Counted from the stretch's first letter, positions 17,992-27,670 are shown. The stretch is DNA of 64,000 nucleotides from Acetobacterium woodii (GCA_016213825.1 JACQZP010000002.1:1-64000), one strand, 5' to 3'. Translations and numbers: made by a program. The notes: generated by a model not told the origin, from the letters alone.

Positions 17992-19914
17992 ATGGGAAAA
18001 ACATTAACAGAGAAGATTATTGCGGCACACCTTGTAGTAGGAGAAATGATCAAGGGGGAAGAAATCGGGATTCGGATCGATCAGACCCTGACCCAGGACT
18101 CCACCGGAACCATGGCCTATTTGCAGTTTGAAGCAATGGAGGTGCCTCGGGTTAAAACAAAAAAATCCTTGGCCTATATTGATCACAACATGCTCCAGGA
18201 AGGTCCGGAAAACATGGATGATCACCGCTATATTCAAAGTGTAGCCAAAAAACACGGCGTTTATTATTCAAAACCGGGCAACGGTATTTGCCACCAGGTT
18301 CAGATTGAGCGCTTTGGTGTCCCAGGGGATACCCTGTTAGGATCAGACAGCCATACCCCCACTGGCGGCGGCATCGGCATGCTGGCTATCGGTGCCGGCG
18401 GCTTGGATGTAGCTGTTGCGATGGCGGGAGACCCTTACTATATCACCATGCCTAAAGTGGTTCAGGTTGAATTAACCGGAAAACTGCGCACCGGTGTGTC
18501 CTCCAAGGATGTCATTCTGGAAGTGCTGCGTCAATGTACCGTAAAAGGCGGGGTCAACAAGGTTTTTGAATATACTGGCGCAGGAGTCAAAACCCTGACG
18601 GTTCCCGAACGGGCCACCATCACTAACATGGGCGCTGAGCTGGGGGCAACCACCTCGGTTTTCCCATCCGATGAAATGACCAAGTTATTTTTAGAAGCCC
18701 AGGGCCGCGGCGGGGATTACATCGAATTATCCGCCGATGCCGACGCCGTTTATGACGAAGTCGTCAAGGTTGATATGGATGTATTAGAACCATTAACAGC
18801 CTGTCCCCATAGTCCTGACAAGGTGGTGAAAATTTCGGATATCGAAGGCCTGGTCGTCAATCAGGTCGCCATCGGCAGCTGTACCAATTCATCCTGGTTG
18901 GATTTGATGAAGGTTGCCGCCATCGTCAAAGGAAAAACCGTGGCTGAAAATGTCTCCCTGGTTATTGCCCCGGGATCTAAACAAGTATTAACGATGCTGG
19001 CCGAAAACGGCGCTCTGGCCGATTTGCTGAACGCCGGAGCCCGAGTGCTGGAATGTGGTTGCGGCCCTTGTATCGGCATGGGTCAGGCGCCATCAACGGA
19101 TGCAGTTTCGCTGCGAACCTTCAACCGAAATTTCTTTGGCCGTTCTGGTACGCCATCGGCCGACGTGTATCTGTTAAGCCCCGAAGCAGCAGCTATTTCA
19201 GCCCTTGAAGGGGTTCTGACCAATCCTTTAGGAAAAATTGAACTGCCTGAAATTGCGATGCCAGAGTGCTTTTTGCTCAACGATACCATGGTGATGGCAC
19301 CAGCCCCAGAAGGCACCGCAGTGGAAGTCATCAAAGGACCAAACATCAAGCCTTTCCCGGCCACTAAACCACTGGAAAATACTGTCTCCGGCAAAGCGTT
19401 AATCGTGGTTGAAGATAACATTACCACCGACCATATTATGCCGTCCAACGCTAAACTATTGCCATACCGTTCCAATATCCCTTACCTGTCAAATTACTGC
19501 CTGGCTCCCTGCGATCCAGAATTCCCACAACGGGCACTGGATAATGGCGGCGGCTTTATTGTCGGCGGATCAAACTACGGTCAGGGCTCCAGCCGCGAGC
19601 ATGCGGCTTTGGCACCGGTTTACCTGGGCATTAAAGGGGTAGCGGTTAAATCCTTTGCCCGGATTCATAAAAATAACCTGATCAATAATGGGATTCTGCC
19701 ACTGGTATTTGAAAACGAAGCCGATTATGATACCATTGAACTGAATGACGAACTGATCATTGAAAATGCTCTGGATGCGGTTAAATCAGGCAAAGCCAAC
19801 CTGGTGAACAAAACCAAAGGCCTAACCTATGTGATGTTGCTGGAAGTTTCCGAACGTCAAAAAGAAATGCTGCTGGCCGGCGGGTTGATCAACCTGATTA
19901 AATTAAAAAAATAG
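17992..19914 (+). CDS. acnA: Aconitate hydratase
   Basis: 640 aa. It interconverts citrate and isocitrate through a [4Fe-4S] cluster. Iron-sulfur ligands are visible: GSCTNSSW with Cys at about 297 and the ECGCGPCIGMGQAPS segment supplying the other two cysteines. The swivel domain at the C-terminus contains GGSNYGQGSSREHAAL, the active-site loop. Length matches the short mitochondrial-like/clostridial aconitase type, not the about 890-aa AcnA. The ATG follows AAGGA. Single-gene unit with its own terminator. In an anaerobe it would serve the oxidative branch toward 2-oxoglutarate/glutamate. Confidence 0.93.
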   Translation: MGKTLTEKIIAAHLVVGEMIKGEEIGIRIDQTLTQDSTGTMAYLQFEAMEVPRVKTKKSLAYIDHNMLQEGPENMDDHRYIQSVAKKHGVYYSKPGNGICHQVQIERFGVPGDTLLGSDSHTPTGGGIGMLAIGAGGLDVAVAMAGDPYYITMPKVVQVELTGKLRTGVSSKDVILEVLRQCTVKGGVNKVFEYTGAGVKTLTVPERATITNMGAELGATTSVFPSDEMTKLFLEAQGRGGDYIELSADADAVYDEVVKVDMDVLEPLTACPHSPDKVVKISDIEGLVVNQVAIGSCTNSSWLDLMKVAAIVKGKTVAENVSLVIAPGSKQVLTMLAENGALADLLNAGARVLECGCGPCIGMGQAPSTDAVSLRTFNRNFFGRSGTPSADVYLLSPEAAAISALEGVLTNPLGKIELPEIAMPECFLLNDTMVMAPAPEGTAVEVIKGPNIKPFPATKPLENTVSGKALIVVEDNITTDHIMPSNAKLLPYRSNIPYLSNYCLAPCDPEFPQRALDNGGGFIVGGSNYGQGSSREHAALAPVYLGIKGVAVKSFARIHKNNLINNGILPLVFENEADYDTIELNDELIIENALDAVKSGKANLVNKTKGLTYVMLLEVSERQKEMLLAGGLINLIKLKK

Positions 19915-19942
19915 TCTGAAAAATAATCTAATAAATAAAAAT

Positions 19943-19990
19943 AAATCGCCAATTTTAGGGTAACTATCCACTAATTGGCGATTTTTTAAA
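19943..19990 (+). terminator. Terminator of aconitase
   Basis: AAATCGCCAATT (19943-19954) pairs with AATTGGCGATTT (19973-19984), followed by TTT and A/T-rich sequence. Confidence 0.8.
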
Positions 19991-20010
19991 TAGTTTTAAG
20001 TTATTCATAA

Positions 20011-20250
20011 CAAAATTTAGAAATCGAACAAAGGTTGCTTTGATGTCTGTTTTCACAAACAACCAGAAGAAATCGCGGTGCGAATTTCTTCGAAGTCGCG
20101 GGCAGTCGCCAACTACAAGCAAGCTTGTGATTGGCTCGTTGCCTTCGCGAATTTTGTAACGTGTAGACGAACAGTCGATAGACTGTCCGTCGTACAGTGT
20201 AAAAATTGTTTCGTGTAAACGGGCAGCGAAGCTCAAGGTAGTTAATTAAC
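20011..20250 (+). repeat. Palindromic intergenic repeat, copy A (with internal insertion)
   Basis: Shares with the copies at 44911-45064 and 35481-35647 (the latter inverted) the order TCGAACAA..GTTGCTTTG, CACAAACAA, GTAACGTGTAG, CGAACAGTCGATAGACTGT, CGTACAGTGTA, AATTGTTTCGTGTAAAC and AAGCTC. The two halves are imperfect inverted repeats around ACAGTC-GATA-GACTGT. In this copy 20063-20150 is extra sequence, absent from the other two, which itself folds (ACAAGC-AA-GCTTGT centre and GAAGAAAT/AATTTCTTC arms). The element fills the gap between aconitase and the AIM24 gene; no protein gene is supported there. Confidence 0.8.
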
Positions 20251-20275
20251 AATTACAAAAAATATGGAGGGGAAA

Positions 20276-20956
20276 ATGAAGTATGAAATTAAGGGAGGCA
20301 ATCTCCCGGTGGTAACGGTGACGCTGGATAATGGGGAATCAATGTTTACTGAATCGGGTGGGATGTCATGGATGTCGGAAAACATCCGGATGGAGACCAA
20401 TACTAAGGGTGGCGTATTAAAAGGGCTGCGACGTTCGCTGGCTGGCGATTCGCTGTTTATGACCACCTATACGGCTGAGCAGGGAAATAGTCAAATTTCT
20501 TTTTGCTCCAGCTATCCGGGGGAAATCAAAGCCCTGGCCTTACAAAAAGGACAGTCGATTATTTGTCAGAAACATAGTTTTTTAGCCGGCGAATCGACGC
20601 TGGATGTTGACATGTATTTTAAAAAGAATATCGGCGTCGGCTTTTTTGGTGGTGAAGGCTTTATTCTGCAAAGACTTTCAGGACCGGGAACGGCCTTTAT
20701 TGAAATGGATGGCGCAATGGTTGAATACGATCTGGCTCCAGGCGAAGTCATTAAAATCGATCAGGGCCATATCGGAATGTTTGAAGAATCAGTTAGTTTT
20801 GATATTCAGGCCGTAAAAGGCATGAAAAATATCTTTTTAAGTGGGGAAGGATTGTTTTTGGCAACCTTAAAAGGGCCGGGAAAGGTCTGGTTGCAAACCA
20901 TGCCGTTGAGCCGGCTGGTTCAGTTGGTAGCCTCAAGCTTGCCGCCACGAGGCTAG
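20276..20956 (+). CDS. AIM24/TIGR00266-family protein
   Basis: 226 aa from the ATG at 20276, which has GGAGGGG 4 bases upstream; an earlier ATG at 20264 is part of that ribosome site. All-beta protein with repeated hydrophobic strands, Gly-rich turns and the family-typical stretches GGMSWMSENIRMET, SYPGEIKALAL and GEGFILQRLSGPGTAFI. The C-terminus KVWLQTMPLSRLVQLVAS is also typical. Bacterial homologues are widespread and uncharacterised; the yeast name comes from a mitochondrial protein. Cytoplasmic, no catalytic motif. Single-gene unit. Confidence 0.85.
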   Translation: MKYEIKGGNLPVVTVTLDNGESMFTESGGMSWMSENIRMETNTKGGVLKGLRRSLAGDSLFMTTYTAEQGNSQISFCSSYPGEIKALALQKGQSIICQKHSFLAGESTLDVDMYFKKNIGVGFFGGEGFILQRLSGPGTAFIEMDGAMVEYDLAPGEVIKIDQGHIGMFEESVSFDIQAVKGMKNIFLSGEGLFLATLKGPGKVWLQTMPLSRLVQLVASSLPPRG

Positions 20957-20980
20957 AACTGATTAAAATTTAATCGATAT

Positions 20981-21025
20981 AATAAGCGTCTTGCCGTTCA
21001 GCATCGGCAAGACGCTTTATTTTTT
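20981..21025. terminator. Shared terminator between AIM24 gene and degV
   Basis: AATAAGCGTCTTGCCG (20981-20996) pairs with CGGCAAGACGCTTTATT (21005-21021), followed by TTTTT. Placed between two convergent genes and symmetric enough to serve both. Confidence 0.85.
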
Positions 21026-21045
21026 AAGAACTTAAAATACGGATA

Positions 21046-21933
21046 TCAAGGAATCACATTGACATAATTGTCAGGCAACTGATCAAAAAACATGATTCCC
21101 AGACAGTTGGTACCAATATGAACGGTCAGGGTGGAGCCGGCTTTTTCAGGCAGTAAAAAATTTTTAATCCCCAGTTCTTTTTCAAAATATTTTCTGGCCT
21201 TTTCCTGGAGTTCAGTGGCGGTGCTTTGGATCATTCCGAGGATCTGTTCTTTGTTGCCCATTTTTTCATCGATAATGGAAAATAGGGTCTTTAACGCTTT
21301 TTTCTGGCCGCGGATTTTTTCATAGACGAGGATTTCCCCATCTTTAAAGTATAGAATCGGGACAATTTTGAGCATATCCCCAATCATGGCAGCATTGCGG
21401 CTGATCCGGCCGCCCTGAGCCAGCCATTTGATATCGCCCACCAGAAAAAAGATCTGGGCATGATGAGCCAGAAAGGTCATGGTTTCCACAATTTCCTCAT
21501 AGGGACGGTTGAGCTTGTTCAGTTTCAGACCCTGATAAAGAATCAGTGCTGATCCAGTGGTGGCCGAAAGCGAATCGACAATCGCAACCTTGCGCTCTGG
21601 ATATTTTTCCAGCAGATCTTTAGCCAGCAGCCTGGCGGTCTGGTAGGTGCCAGAGAGCTTTGAGGAAAGCACCAGATAAATCACATCATCACCGTTCTTT
21701 AGGTGTTTTTCGATGGTATTGGTTATATCCAGGGGTTGAATTTGAGCCGTTTTGGGAAAAAGCTTACTGTTGTTATTGACAAAATCCACCACCATTTCGG
21801 GGGTGATATTAATGCCGTCAAAATAGGTTTTATCGTCAAGGGTTACGGGAAAGGGTAATATATCAAAATCATAGCGATTTAAGATGTCGCTGTTGGTATC
21901 ACACATGGAATCCACAATAAATTTTATTGCCAT
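21046..21933 (-). CDS. DegV-family fatty-acid-binding protein
   Basis: 295 aa, standard DegV length. The N-terminus IKFIVDSMCDTN is the family start motif. LVLSSKLSGTYQTARLLAKD (about residues 82-102) and the VDSLSATTGSALIL segment form the fatty-acid head-group site. Members act as fatty-acid carrier subunits (FakB) together with the FakA kinase; no fakA is in this window. AAGGAG precedes the ATG. Convergent with the AIM24 gene, divergent from tex. Confidence 0.9.
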   Translation of the reverse strand: MAIKFIVDSMCDTNSDILNRYDFDILPFPVTLDDKTYFDGINITPEMVVDFVNNNSKLFPKTAQIQPLDITNTIEKHLKNGDDVIYLVLSSKLSGTYQTARLLAKDLLEKYPERKVAIVDSLSATTGSALILYQGLKLNKLNRPYEEIVETMTFLAHHAQIFFLVGDIKWLAQGGRISRNAAMIGDMLKIVPILYFKDGEILVYEKIRGQKKALKTLFSIIDEKMGNKEQILGMIQSTATELQEKARKYFEKELGIKNFLLPEKAGSTLTVHIGTNCLGIMFFDQLPDNYVNVIP

Positions 21934-22134
21934 TAAGGTGCATCTCCTTTTGTTTAGTGCCTTTTCGTTTTAGTACGAGATATTTTATCATGAACCTCTT
22001 GTTATTACAATCATCCGCCGCTGGCTTAAAGCAAAATTAAACGGATTCATCAGGAAGATTTGTGATTATATTAAAAAAATGTTAAACTATTCTTTGGAAT
22101 TTAAATATAGAAAAGTTCAATTCGAAAGTAAGAA

Positions 22135-24288
22135 ATGGAGAATTTTGTGGAACAGATGATTAACCAGCTAGCAAAAGAATTTTCAATACGCCCCCAACAG
22201 GTGGAAGATACCATCAACTTAATCGATGGCGGAAATACCATTCCTTTTATTGCCCGTTACCGAAAAGAGGTAACCGGGAATTTAAGTGATGCCCTGTTAC
22301 GGGATCTGGATGTGCGTTTAACATATTTAAGAAAATTAGAAAAACGAAAAGAAGAGGTCACTGGCAGCATTGAGGAACAGGGCAAACTGACCCCAGAGCT
22401 CAAAGACGCCATTTTAAAAAGCCAAACCCTTCAGGAAGTGGAAGATCTCTATCTACCCTATAAACAAAAAAAGAAAACCCGGGCCTCGGTAGCCAGAGAA
22501 AAAGGACTGGAACCACTGGCGCTGCAGATTTTAGAGCAAAAACTGACCGAAGCTGAACTGGCTGAAGAAGCCCTTAATTATATTGACGCCGAAAATGAAA
22601 TTTCCACCGCCGAAGAAGCCTTCCAATATGCCATGGATATTATTGCCGAAATTATTTCAGATAATGGCACCTATCGGGGCGTGATCCGCAAGAGCACCTA
22701 CGATAAAGGACAGATCAAATCCACCGTTGTCAAAGGCAAAGAAGAGGAAAGTCCGGAACTGGAAATGTACTTTGACCATACCGAAGCGATTAAAACCATC
22801 AAGGATCACCGAATTTTAGCCCTTAACCGGGGCGAAAAGAAAAAAGCGCTGTCGGTTAAACTATTGGCACCTACCGAAGAAATTGAAGCCTATTTAAAAA
22901 AGGAACTGGTGAAAGCTCAGCCCTCAAGTTATCTATTAAAATCCATTGCAGACAGCTATACCCGGCTGATTGCGCCAGCCATTGAACGGGAAATCCGCAC
23001 CGCCTTAAAAGAGCGGGCCGAAGAAGGGGCCATCAAGATGTTTGCCCTCAACCTGAAAAAATTGCTGCTGCAGCCGCCATTTAAAGAAAAAGTCACCATG
23101 GGCTTTGACCCGGCCTTTAGAACCGGTTGCAAGATTGCCATTCTGGACAAGGTGGGCAAAGTACTGGACTACACCACCATCTATCCGACCTTTGGGAAAG
23201 GCCAGGCCGAAAAAGCAGAAAAAGAATTCCTGGAACTGATTGAACGCCATCAGGTCGATATCATCGCCATCGGCAACGGTACCGCCTCCCGGGAATCGGA
23301 ACAGTTTGTCGCTGAAACCATTAAAAAAACAACGGTGCCGGTGCAATACATCGTGGTGAATGAAGCCGGGGCTTCAGTTTATTCGGCCTCGGAACTGGGA
23401 ACCGAAGAATACCCGGACATCAACGTATCCATTCGGGGGGCGATCTCGATTGGCGGACGGCTGCAGGATCCGCTTTCCGAATTGGTAAAAATCGATCCCA
23501 AGCACATTGGGGTTGGTCAGTATCAGCATGACGTCAATCAGAAAGAACTGGAACGGGTACTGGAAGCCACTGTCGAGGATGCGGTTAATAATGTTGGAGT
23601 TAACGTCAACCGGGCATCCGTAGCGTTGCTAAAATATGTGGCCGGAGTCAATAAAACCATTGCTAATAATATTATGGATTATCGCAACAGTGTAGGCCCG
23701 ATTAAGAGCCGAAAAGAACTGATGAAGGTCAAAGGTCTGGGTGCTAAAGCCTATGAGCAATGTGCCGGATTTTTGCGGATTGATGATGGGGATAATATCC
23801 TCGATAATACCGGGGTTCACCCGGAGGCCTACAAAAGTGTGGAAAAGCTTCTGAAGCTGAAAGGGATTAAGAAAGAAAAACTGGGAACCCGGGAACAGCA
23901 GGATCTGTTTAACGACATGAACTATTCAGAAATGGCGGCCCAACTGGAAATTGGGATACCAACGCTATATGACATTATTAAAGAACTTAAAAAACCAGGC
24001 CTTGATCCCCGGGAGAATGCCCCCAAACCCCATTTACGATCCGATGTTTTATCGATGAGCGATCTGGAAGTGGACATGGAACTGATTGGCACCGTCCGAA
24101 ACGTCATCGATTTTGGCGCCTTTGTGGATATCGGCGTCCATCAGGATGGGTTGGTGCATATCTCCCAAATAACCGACCGTTACATTAAGCACCCTTCCGA
24201 AGCGGTTTCCCTGGGGGATGTCGTAACCGTTAAGGTGCTATCAGTGGATCAAAAGCGAAAACGGATCAGTTTAACCATGATTATTTAA
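22135..24288 (+). CDS. tex: Tex-family RNA-binding transcription accessory protein
   Basis: 717 aa if started at ATG 22135; a GTG at 22147 has a better ribosome site (GGAG, 6 bases upstream) and would give 713 aa. Domain order is as in Tex: helical N-terminus with IPFIARYRKEVTGNLSD (about 34-50), a YqgF/RNase H-like domain (TMGFDPAFRTGCKIA, about 321-335), helix-hairpin-helix region (about 490-560), and a C-terminal S1 RNA-binding domain starting near ELIGTVRNVIDFGAFVDIG (about 643). Tex binds nucleic acids and influences transcription; the molecular task is not settled. Single-gene unit. Confidence 0.92.
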   Translation: MENFVEQMINQLAKEFSIRPQQVEDTINLIDGGNTIPFIARYRKEVTGNLSDALLRDLDVRLTYLRKLEKRKEEVTGSIEEQGKLTPELKDAILKSQTLQEVEDLYLPYKQKKKTRASVAREKGLEPLALQILEQKLTEAELAEEALNYIDAENEISTAEEAFQYAMDIIAEIISDNGTYRGVIRKSTYDKGQIKSTVVKGKEEESPELEMYFDHTEAIKTIKDHRILALNRGEKKKALSVKLLAPTEEIEAYLKKELVKAQPSSYLLKSIADSYTRLIAPAIEREIRTALKERAEEGAIKMFALNLKKLLLQPPFKEKVTMGFDPAFRTGCKIAILDKVGKVLDYTTIYPTFGKGQAEKAEKEFLELIERHQVDIIAIGNGTASRESEQFVAETIKKTTVPVQYIVVNEAGASVYSASELGTEEYPDINVSIRGAISIGGRLQDPLSELVKIDPKHIGVGQYQHDVNQKELERVLEATVEDAVNNVGVNVNRASVALLKYVAGVNKTIANNIMDYRNSVGPIKSRKELMKVKGLGAKAYEQCAGFLRIDDGDNILDNTGVHPEAYKSVEKLLKLKGIKKEKLGTREQQDLFNDMNYSEMAAQLEIGIPTLYDIIKELKKPGLDPRENAPKPHLRSDVLSMSDLEVDMELIGTVRNVIDFGAFVDIGVHQDGLVHISQITDRYIKHPSEAVSLGDVVTVKVLSVDQKRKRISLTMII

Positions 24289-24295
24289 ATAAATA

Positions 24296-24344
24296 TTGAC
24301 AGAGGGATAAGTTTTTTATAAAATAAAAGGCTTATTCCTTTTTT
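24296..24344 (+). promoter_or_regulatory. carD promoter overlapping the tex terminator hairpin
   Basis: TTGACA (24296-24301), a 17-base spacer and TAAAAT (24319-24324) form a near-consensus sigma-A promoter directly after tex. The same bases fold as GGGATAAG (24304-24311) with CTTATTCC (24331-24338), followed by TTTTTT, a terminator for tex. Promoter and terminator therefore occupy the same DNA. Confidence 0.6.
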
Positions 24345-24387
24345 ATATGTTATAATAGAAGAAGTATCGATGATAGGAGTGGTTGAA

Positions 24388-24873
24388 ATGTATAAAATTG
24401 GGGATAAAATTGTTTATCCGATGCACGGAGCAGGTATCATTGAAGCAATTGAAGAACGAGAAATATTTGAAGAAACAAAACCTTACTACATCATGCAGAT
24501 CGTATCCGAAGGTTTGCAGATTTTAATTCCCGTTGATAAAGTTGATGATATTGGGGTAAGAACCATTGTAACCCAGCCAGTAATTGATGAGATGATTGAA
24601 TCGCTGAAATTACCAATGGATGAAATGGAAAAAAACTGGAACCGACGGTATCGGGAACATCTGGAGCGGCTAAAGACCGGGGATATTTTTGAAGTAGCAA
24701 AGGTTGTCAAAAACCTAATCCTATTGGATCGATTAAAAGGTCTCTCAACTGGAGAAAAGAAAATGCTGAATAATGCCAGAAACTTCATCGTAAGCGAAAT
24801 GGTTTTAATTCAAGACAAAGATAAAGACGAAATTTTAGAATTGATTAATAGTTCGGTACATAGTGAGGCGTGA
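24388..24873 (+). CDS. CarD/CdnL-family transcriptional regulator
   Basis: 161 aa from the ATG at 24388 (TAGGAG 9 bases upstream); a start 6 codons earlier lacks a site. The N-terminal 60 residues form the RNA-polymerase-interacting Tudor-like domain shared by CarD and TRCF: YKIGDKIVYPMHGAGIIEAI, then YYIMQI and ILIPVDKVDDIGVR. The rest is helical with the family end pattern LSTGEKKMLNNARNFIVSEM. CarD proteins bind the RNAP beta subunit and affect promoter opening. Located between tex and a PIN/TRAM protein gene, as in many clostridia. The stop codon lies inside its terminator hairpin. Confidence 0.9.
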   Translation: MYKIGDKIVYPMHGAGIIEAIEEREIFEETKPYYIMQIVSEGLQILIPVDKVDDIGVRTIVTQPVIDEMIESLKLPMDEMEKNWNRRYREHLERLKTGDIFEVAKVVKNLILLDRLKGLSTGEKKMLNNARNFIVSEMVLIQDKDKDEILELINSSVHSEA

Positions 24874-24890
24874 ATTTCACGCCTTTTGTT
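24867..24890 (+). terminator. Terminator overlapping the carD stop codon
   Basis: GGCGTG (24867-24872) pairs with CACGCC (24878-24883), followed by TTTTGTTG. The TGA stop is in the hairpin (24871-24873). Confidence 0.7.
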
Positions 24891-24962
24891 GTATTTAATA
24901 GTGTAATCTTAAGAATTGGGTGCTATAATTCAAAGGAAATACTATGAAAGGAGGTGAAGATA

Positions 24963-26075
24963 GTGATACAAAAGATACTTAGAGTGTCATTTGCAGTAAT
25001 TGGAACCCTGGTTGGCGTGGCTTTGGCGAATGTATTGCTGACCAATACCTGGATTTTGAGAACAATGCAAATAAATCTCAGCCCAGAATTTCAATTTATT
25101 CTTTATGCAGCTCTCGTTGTTTTATTTGGACTTATTTTTTTCATTCTATTCCCTCTTATGCTCAAAGGCGTTAAAAAGTTATCAAAAGTTGTTGAGACAA
25201 GTATGGAAAATGTCCGGCTGATCGACATTGGGTTAGGCATCGGCGGTTTGGTGATTGGTTTGGTGATTGCAATGCTCATCAGCTTTGCATTTTCCCAGAT
25301 TCCGATTCCCTGGATCGGAGGTATTCTGACCATCAGCATCTATATTGTGCTGGGATACATCGGTTTTTCGCTACCGATCAAAAAACGGGAGGAACTTCTT
25401 CAGGCGTTTCAGAGCGCCAAGCGGGAGAAAGATGCCAACGTGCCAGTTGGCCAAAAGCGACCCGCAAAAAAGAAGGGTGCTGCCATCCCAAAGCTGTTAG
25501 ATACAAGTGTTATCATTGACGGACGGATCTTTGATATCTGTAAAACAGGTTTCATTGAAGGCCCGTTGGTAATCCCGGTTTTTGTACTGAATGAACTCCA
25601 GCTGATATCCGATTCATCTGATGAATTAAAACGGAATCGGGGACGTCGGGGTTTGGATATTTTAAACAAAATTCAAACCGATCTGGAAATTGAAGTCCAA
25701 ATTACGGAAGAAGATTTTGAAGATACCCATGAAGTGGATTCAAAATTAGTGAAGCTGGGAAAATCCACAAAGGGAAAGATTCTGACCAACGATTATAATC
25801 TCAACAAGGTTGCCACCGTTCAAGGGGTGGATGTGCTGAATATTAATGAGTTGGCCAATGCCGTGAAACCTATCGTGCTACCCGGGGAAGAGATGAAGGT
25901 TCTCCTGGTAAAAGGCGGAAAAGAAAATGGTCAGGCCGTTGCCTATCTGGATGACGGAACCATGATCGTCGTTGAAAATGGCAAGAAATACATCGGAACC
26001 ACAGCTGCCGTTTTAGTAACCAGTATTTTGCAAACCGCTGCCGGTCGCATGATCTTTGCAAAACCAAAAAAATAG
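24963..26075 (+). CDS. PIN/TRAM-domain membrane protein (YacL type)
   Basis: 370 aa from GTG 24963, which has AGGAGG 8 bases upstream. Four hydrophobic segments in residues 1-145 anchor it in the membrane. A PIN nuclease-like domain follows ([15 protein letters not shown], about 176-190; acidic residues in [16 protein letters not shown] and [12 protein letters not shown]). A C-terminal TRAM domain comes last (about 285-365, [20 protein letters not shown]). The architecture equals Bacillus YacL, a suspected RNase-like protein of unknown target. Its genomic place after carD is conserved in Firmicutes, often next to ispD/ispF; here ispF is 7 kb away. Closed by the terminator at 26102-26142. Confidence 0.88.
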   Translation: MIQKILRVSFAVIGTLVGVALANVLLTNTWILRTMQINLSPEFQFILYAALVVLFGLIFFILFPLMLKGVKKLSKVVETSMENVRLIDIGLGIGGLVIGLVIAMLISFAFSQIPIPWIGGILTISIYIVLGYIGFSLPIKKREELLQAFQSAKREKDANVPVGQKRPAKKKGAAIPKLLDTSVIIDGRIFDICKTGFIEGPLVIPVFVLNELQLISDSSDELKRNRGRRGLDILNKIQTDLEIEVQITEEDFEDTHEVDSKLVKLGKSTKGKILTNDYNLNKVATVQGVDVLNINELANAVKPIVLPGEEMKVLLVKGGKENGQAVAYLDDGTMIVVENGKKYIGTTAAVLVTSILQTAAGRMIFAKPKK

Positions 26076-26101
26076 AATAACCAGCAATCATAAATTTAAT
26101 T

Positions 26102-26142
26102 AAAGAAAAACACCAACACGGTTAGTTGGTGTTTTTCTTTAG
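26102..26142 (+). terminator. Terminator of the PIN/TRAM gene
   Basis: AAAGAAAAACACCAAC pairs with GTTGGTGTTTTTCTTT around a 7-nt loop; long U-rich right arm. Confidence 0.85.
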
Positions 26143-26269
26143 TTATTTTGACAATGTTATTGTAATTGACAGGGGCTTTACGTATAATAAAACAAGTATT
26201 GTTATAAATCGGCTTGGGTAGCAAAGTGGTACTGATAAAAAATAATCAGTGGGAAAAATGGGGAATATA

Positions 26270-27670
26270 ATGGAATTACCAGTAGCATTTAAAGAGAAAA
26301 TGAAAAATCTTATGGGTGAAGCCTATGAGAGCCTGCTGGACTCCTATGACCAGCCGGAAAGTAAAGGAATAAGGACGAATGCCCTTAAGCTGTCGCCGAC
26401 CGAGTTGATCGATAAATTACCGTTTAAAACCCAGAGTGTGAGCTGGTGTGATGAAGGGTTTTATATTGATCATGAGATACGGCCCGGGAAAAATCCCCAC
26501 TATTATGCAGGTCTTTATTATGTTCAGGAGCCCACGGCGATGGCGGCGGTTGAAGTGCTGAACCCAAAACCCGGAGACTGGGTGTTGGATCTTTGCGCGG
26601 CGCCGGGCGGAAAATCTACTCAAATTGGGGCAAAGCTTCAGGGTCAAGGCGTTCTGGTAGCCAATGAACTGGTTAATACAAGGGCCGGGATTCTATCCAC
26701 TAATGTGGAACGGATGGGCATTACCAACGCCATTGTCACTAATGAATTTCCCGAGCGTCTGGTTGATTCTTTTTATGAGCGCTTTGATAAAATCCTGGTG
26801 GATGCCCCCTGTTCCGGCGAAGGGATGTTCCGCAAAGATCCCGGCGCCTTGGCCGACTGGAGTCTGGAACGGGTTGACCGGTGTATGGGTAAGCAGGAAA
26901 AAATACTGGAAAGCGCCCATCGGCTGTTAAAACCGGGAGGCGTGTTGGTTTATTCAACCTGTACCTTTTCACCGGAAGAAAATGAACAGATGATCGAAGC
27001 TTTTATTCAGAAATATGCTTATACCCTGGAAACTATTGAGTTACCGGGGATTACTGATCATGGACGGGTGGAATGGACCCGAAATCATGAGGAAGCCATT
27101 GCTAAAACCTTGCGGATTATGCCGATGACGGTTAAAGGTGAAGGACATTTTATTGCCAGGCTGATAAAATCAGCAGCCTACACCGAAGCCCTTGATATCA
27201 AACAAGGTTATGCCAAATCCCGCTTAAAAAAGGCTACCCGTACTGAGTTGCAAGACTATACGGATTTTGCCAAAAATAATCTGGAGCTGGAATTTTATAA
27301 AAAAATTGAAGACCGACTTTATCTTTTAGGCGAACACCTTTATGCCATCCCGGAAGGCGTGGAGCTGGAACGAATTGCCAATCTCAAGCTATTAAGAACC
27401 GGGCTGCATCTGGGTACCTTTAAAAAGAATCGCTTTGAACCCAGCTATGCGCTGGCAATGGCCTTAAAATTAACTGAAGCAAAAAATATCTGTGATTTGA
27501 AGGATGAAGCGCTGGCCTATCAGTATTTAAAAGGAGAGGCGTTGAATCTGTCCGTAAAAAAAGGATGGGTTCTGGTCGCTTATGAAGGCTATGCCCTGGG
27601 ATTTGGAAAAGCCAGTGAAGGATTAATCAAAAACCATTATCCCAAAGGGTTGCGAATCCGGAAAAAATAG
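26270..27670 (+). CDS. rsmF: RsmF/NSUN-type rRNA cytosine-C5 methyltransferase
   Basis: 466 aa from ATG 26270 (in-frame alternatives at 26249 GTG and 26258 ATG cannot be excluded). The SAM-binding motif VLDLCAAPGGKSTQIG is at about 104-119. The two catalytic cysteines of RNA m5C enzymes are in DAPCSGEGMFRKDP and YSTCTFSPEENE. The C-terminal 150 residues form the RsmF-type RNA-binding extension. Likely modifies a cytosine of 16S rRNA using SAM. First gene of a plus-strand run (hexapeptide protein, DUF523, ddl); 11 bases separate it from the next gene. Confidence 0.88.
   Translation: MELPVAFKEKMKNLMGEAYESLLDSYDQPESKGIRTNALKLSPTELIDKLPFKTQSVSWCDEGFYIDHEIRPGKNPHYYAGLYYVQEPTAMAAVEVLNPKPGDWVLDLCAAPGGKSTQIGAKLQGQGVLVANELVNTRAGILSTNVERMGITNAIVTNEFPERLVDSFYERFDKILVDAPCSGEGMFRKDPGALADWSLERVDRCMGKQEKILESAHRLLKPGGVLVYSTCTFSPEENEQMIEAFIQKYAYTLETIELPGITDHGRVEWTRNHEEAIAKTLRIMPMTVKGEGHFIARLIKSAAYTEALDIKQGYAKSRLKKATRTELQDYTDFAKNNLELEFYKKIEDRLYLLGEHLYAIPEGVELERIANLKLLRTGLHLGTFKKNRFEPSYALAMALKLTEAKNICDLKDEALAYQYLKGEALNLSVKKGWVLVAYEGYALGFGKASEGLIKNHYPKGLRIRKK

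Noticed and set aside
19964-20252. Overlapping minus-strand frames of 83-90 codons after aconitase
   Set aside because: They lie inside the palindromic repeat copy A, which recurs elsewhere without conserved reading frame.
26190-26248. Possible tRNA-like or leader structure before the rsmF gene
   Set aside because: The GGTAGCAAAGTGGTA text suggested a tRNA D-arm but no T-arm, anticodon stem or acceptor pairing follows.
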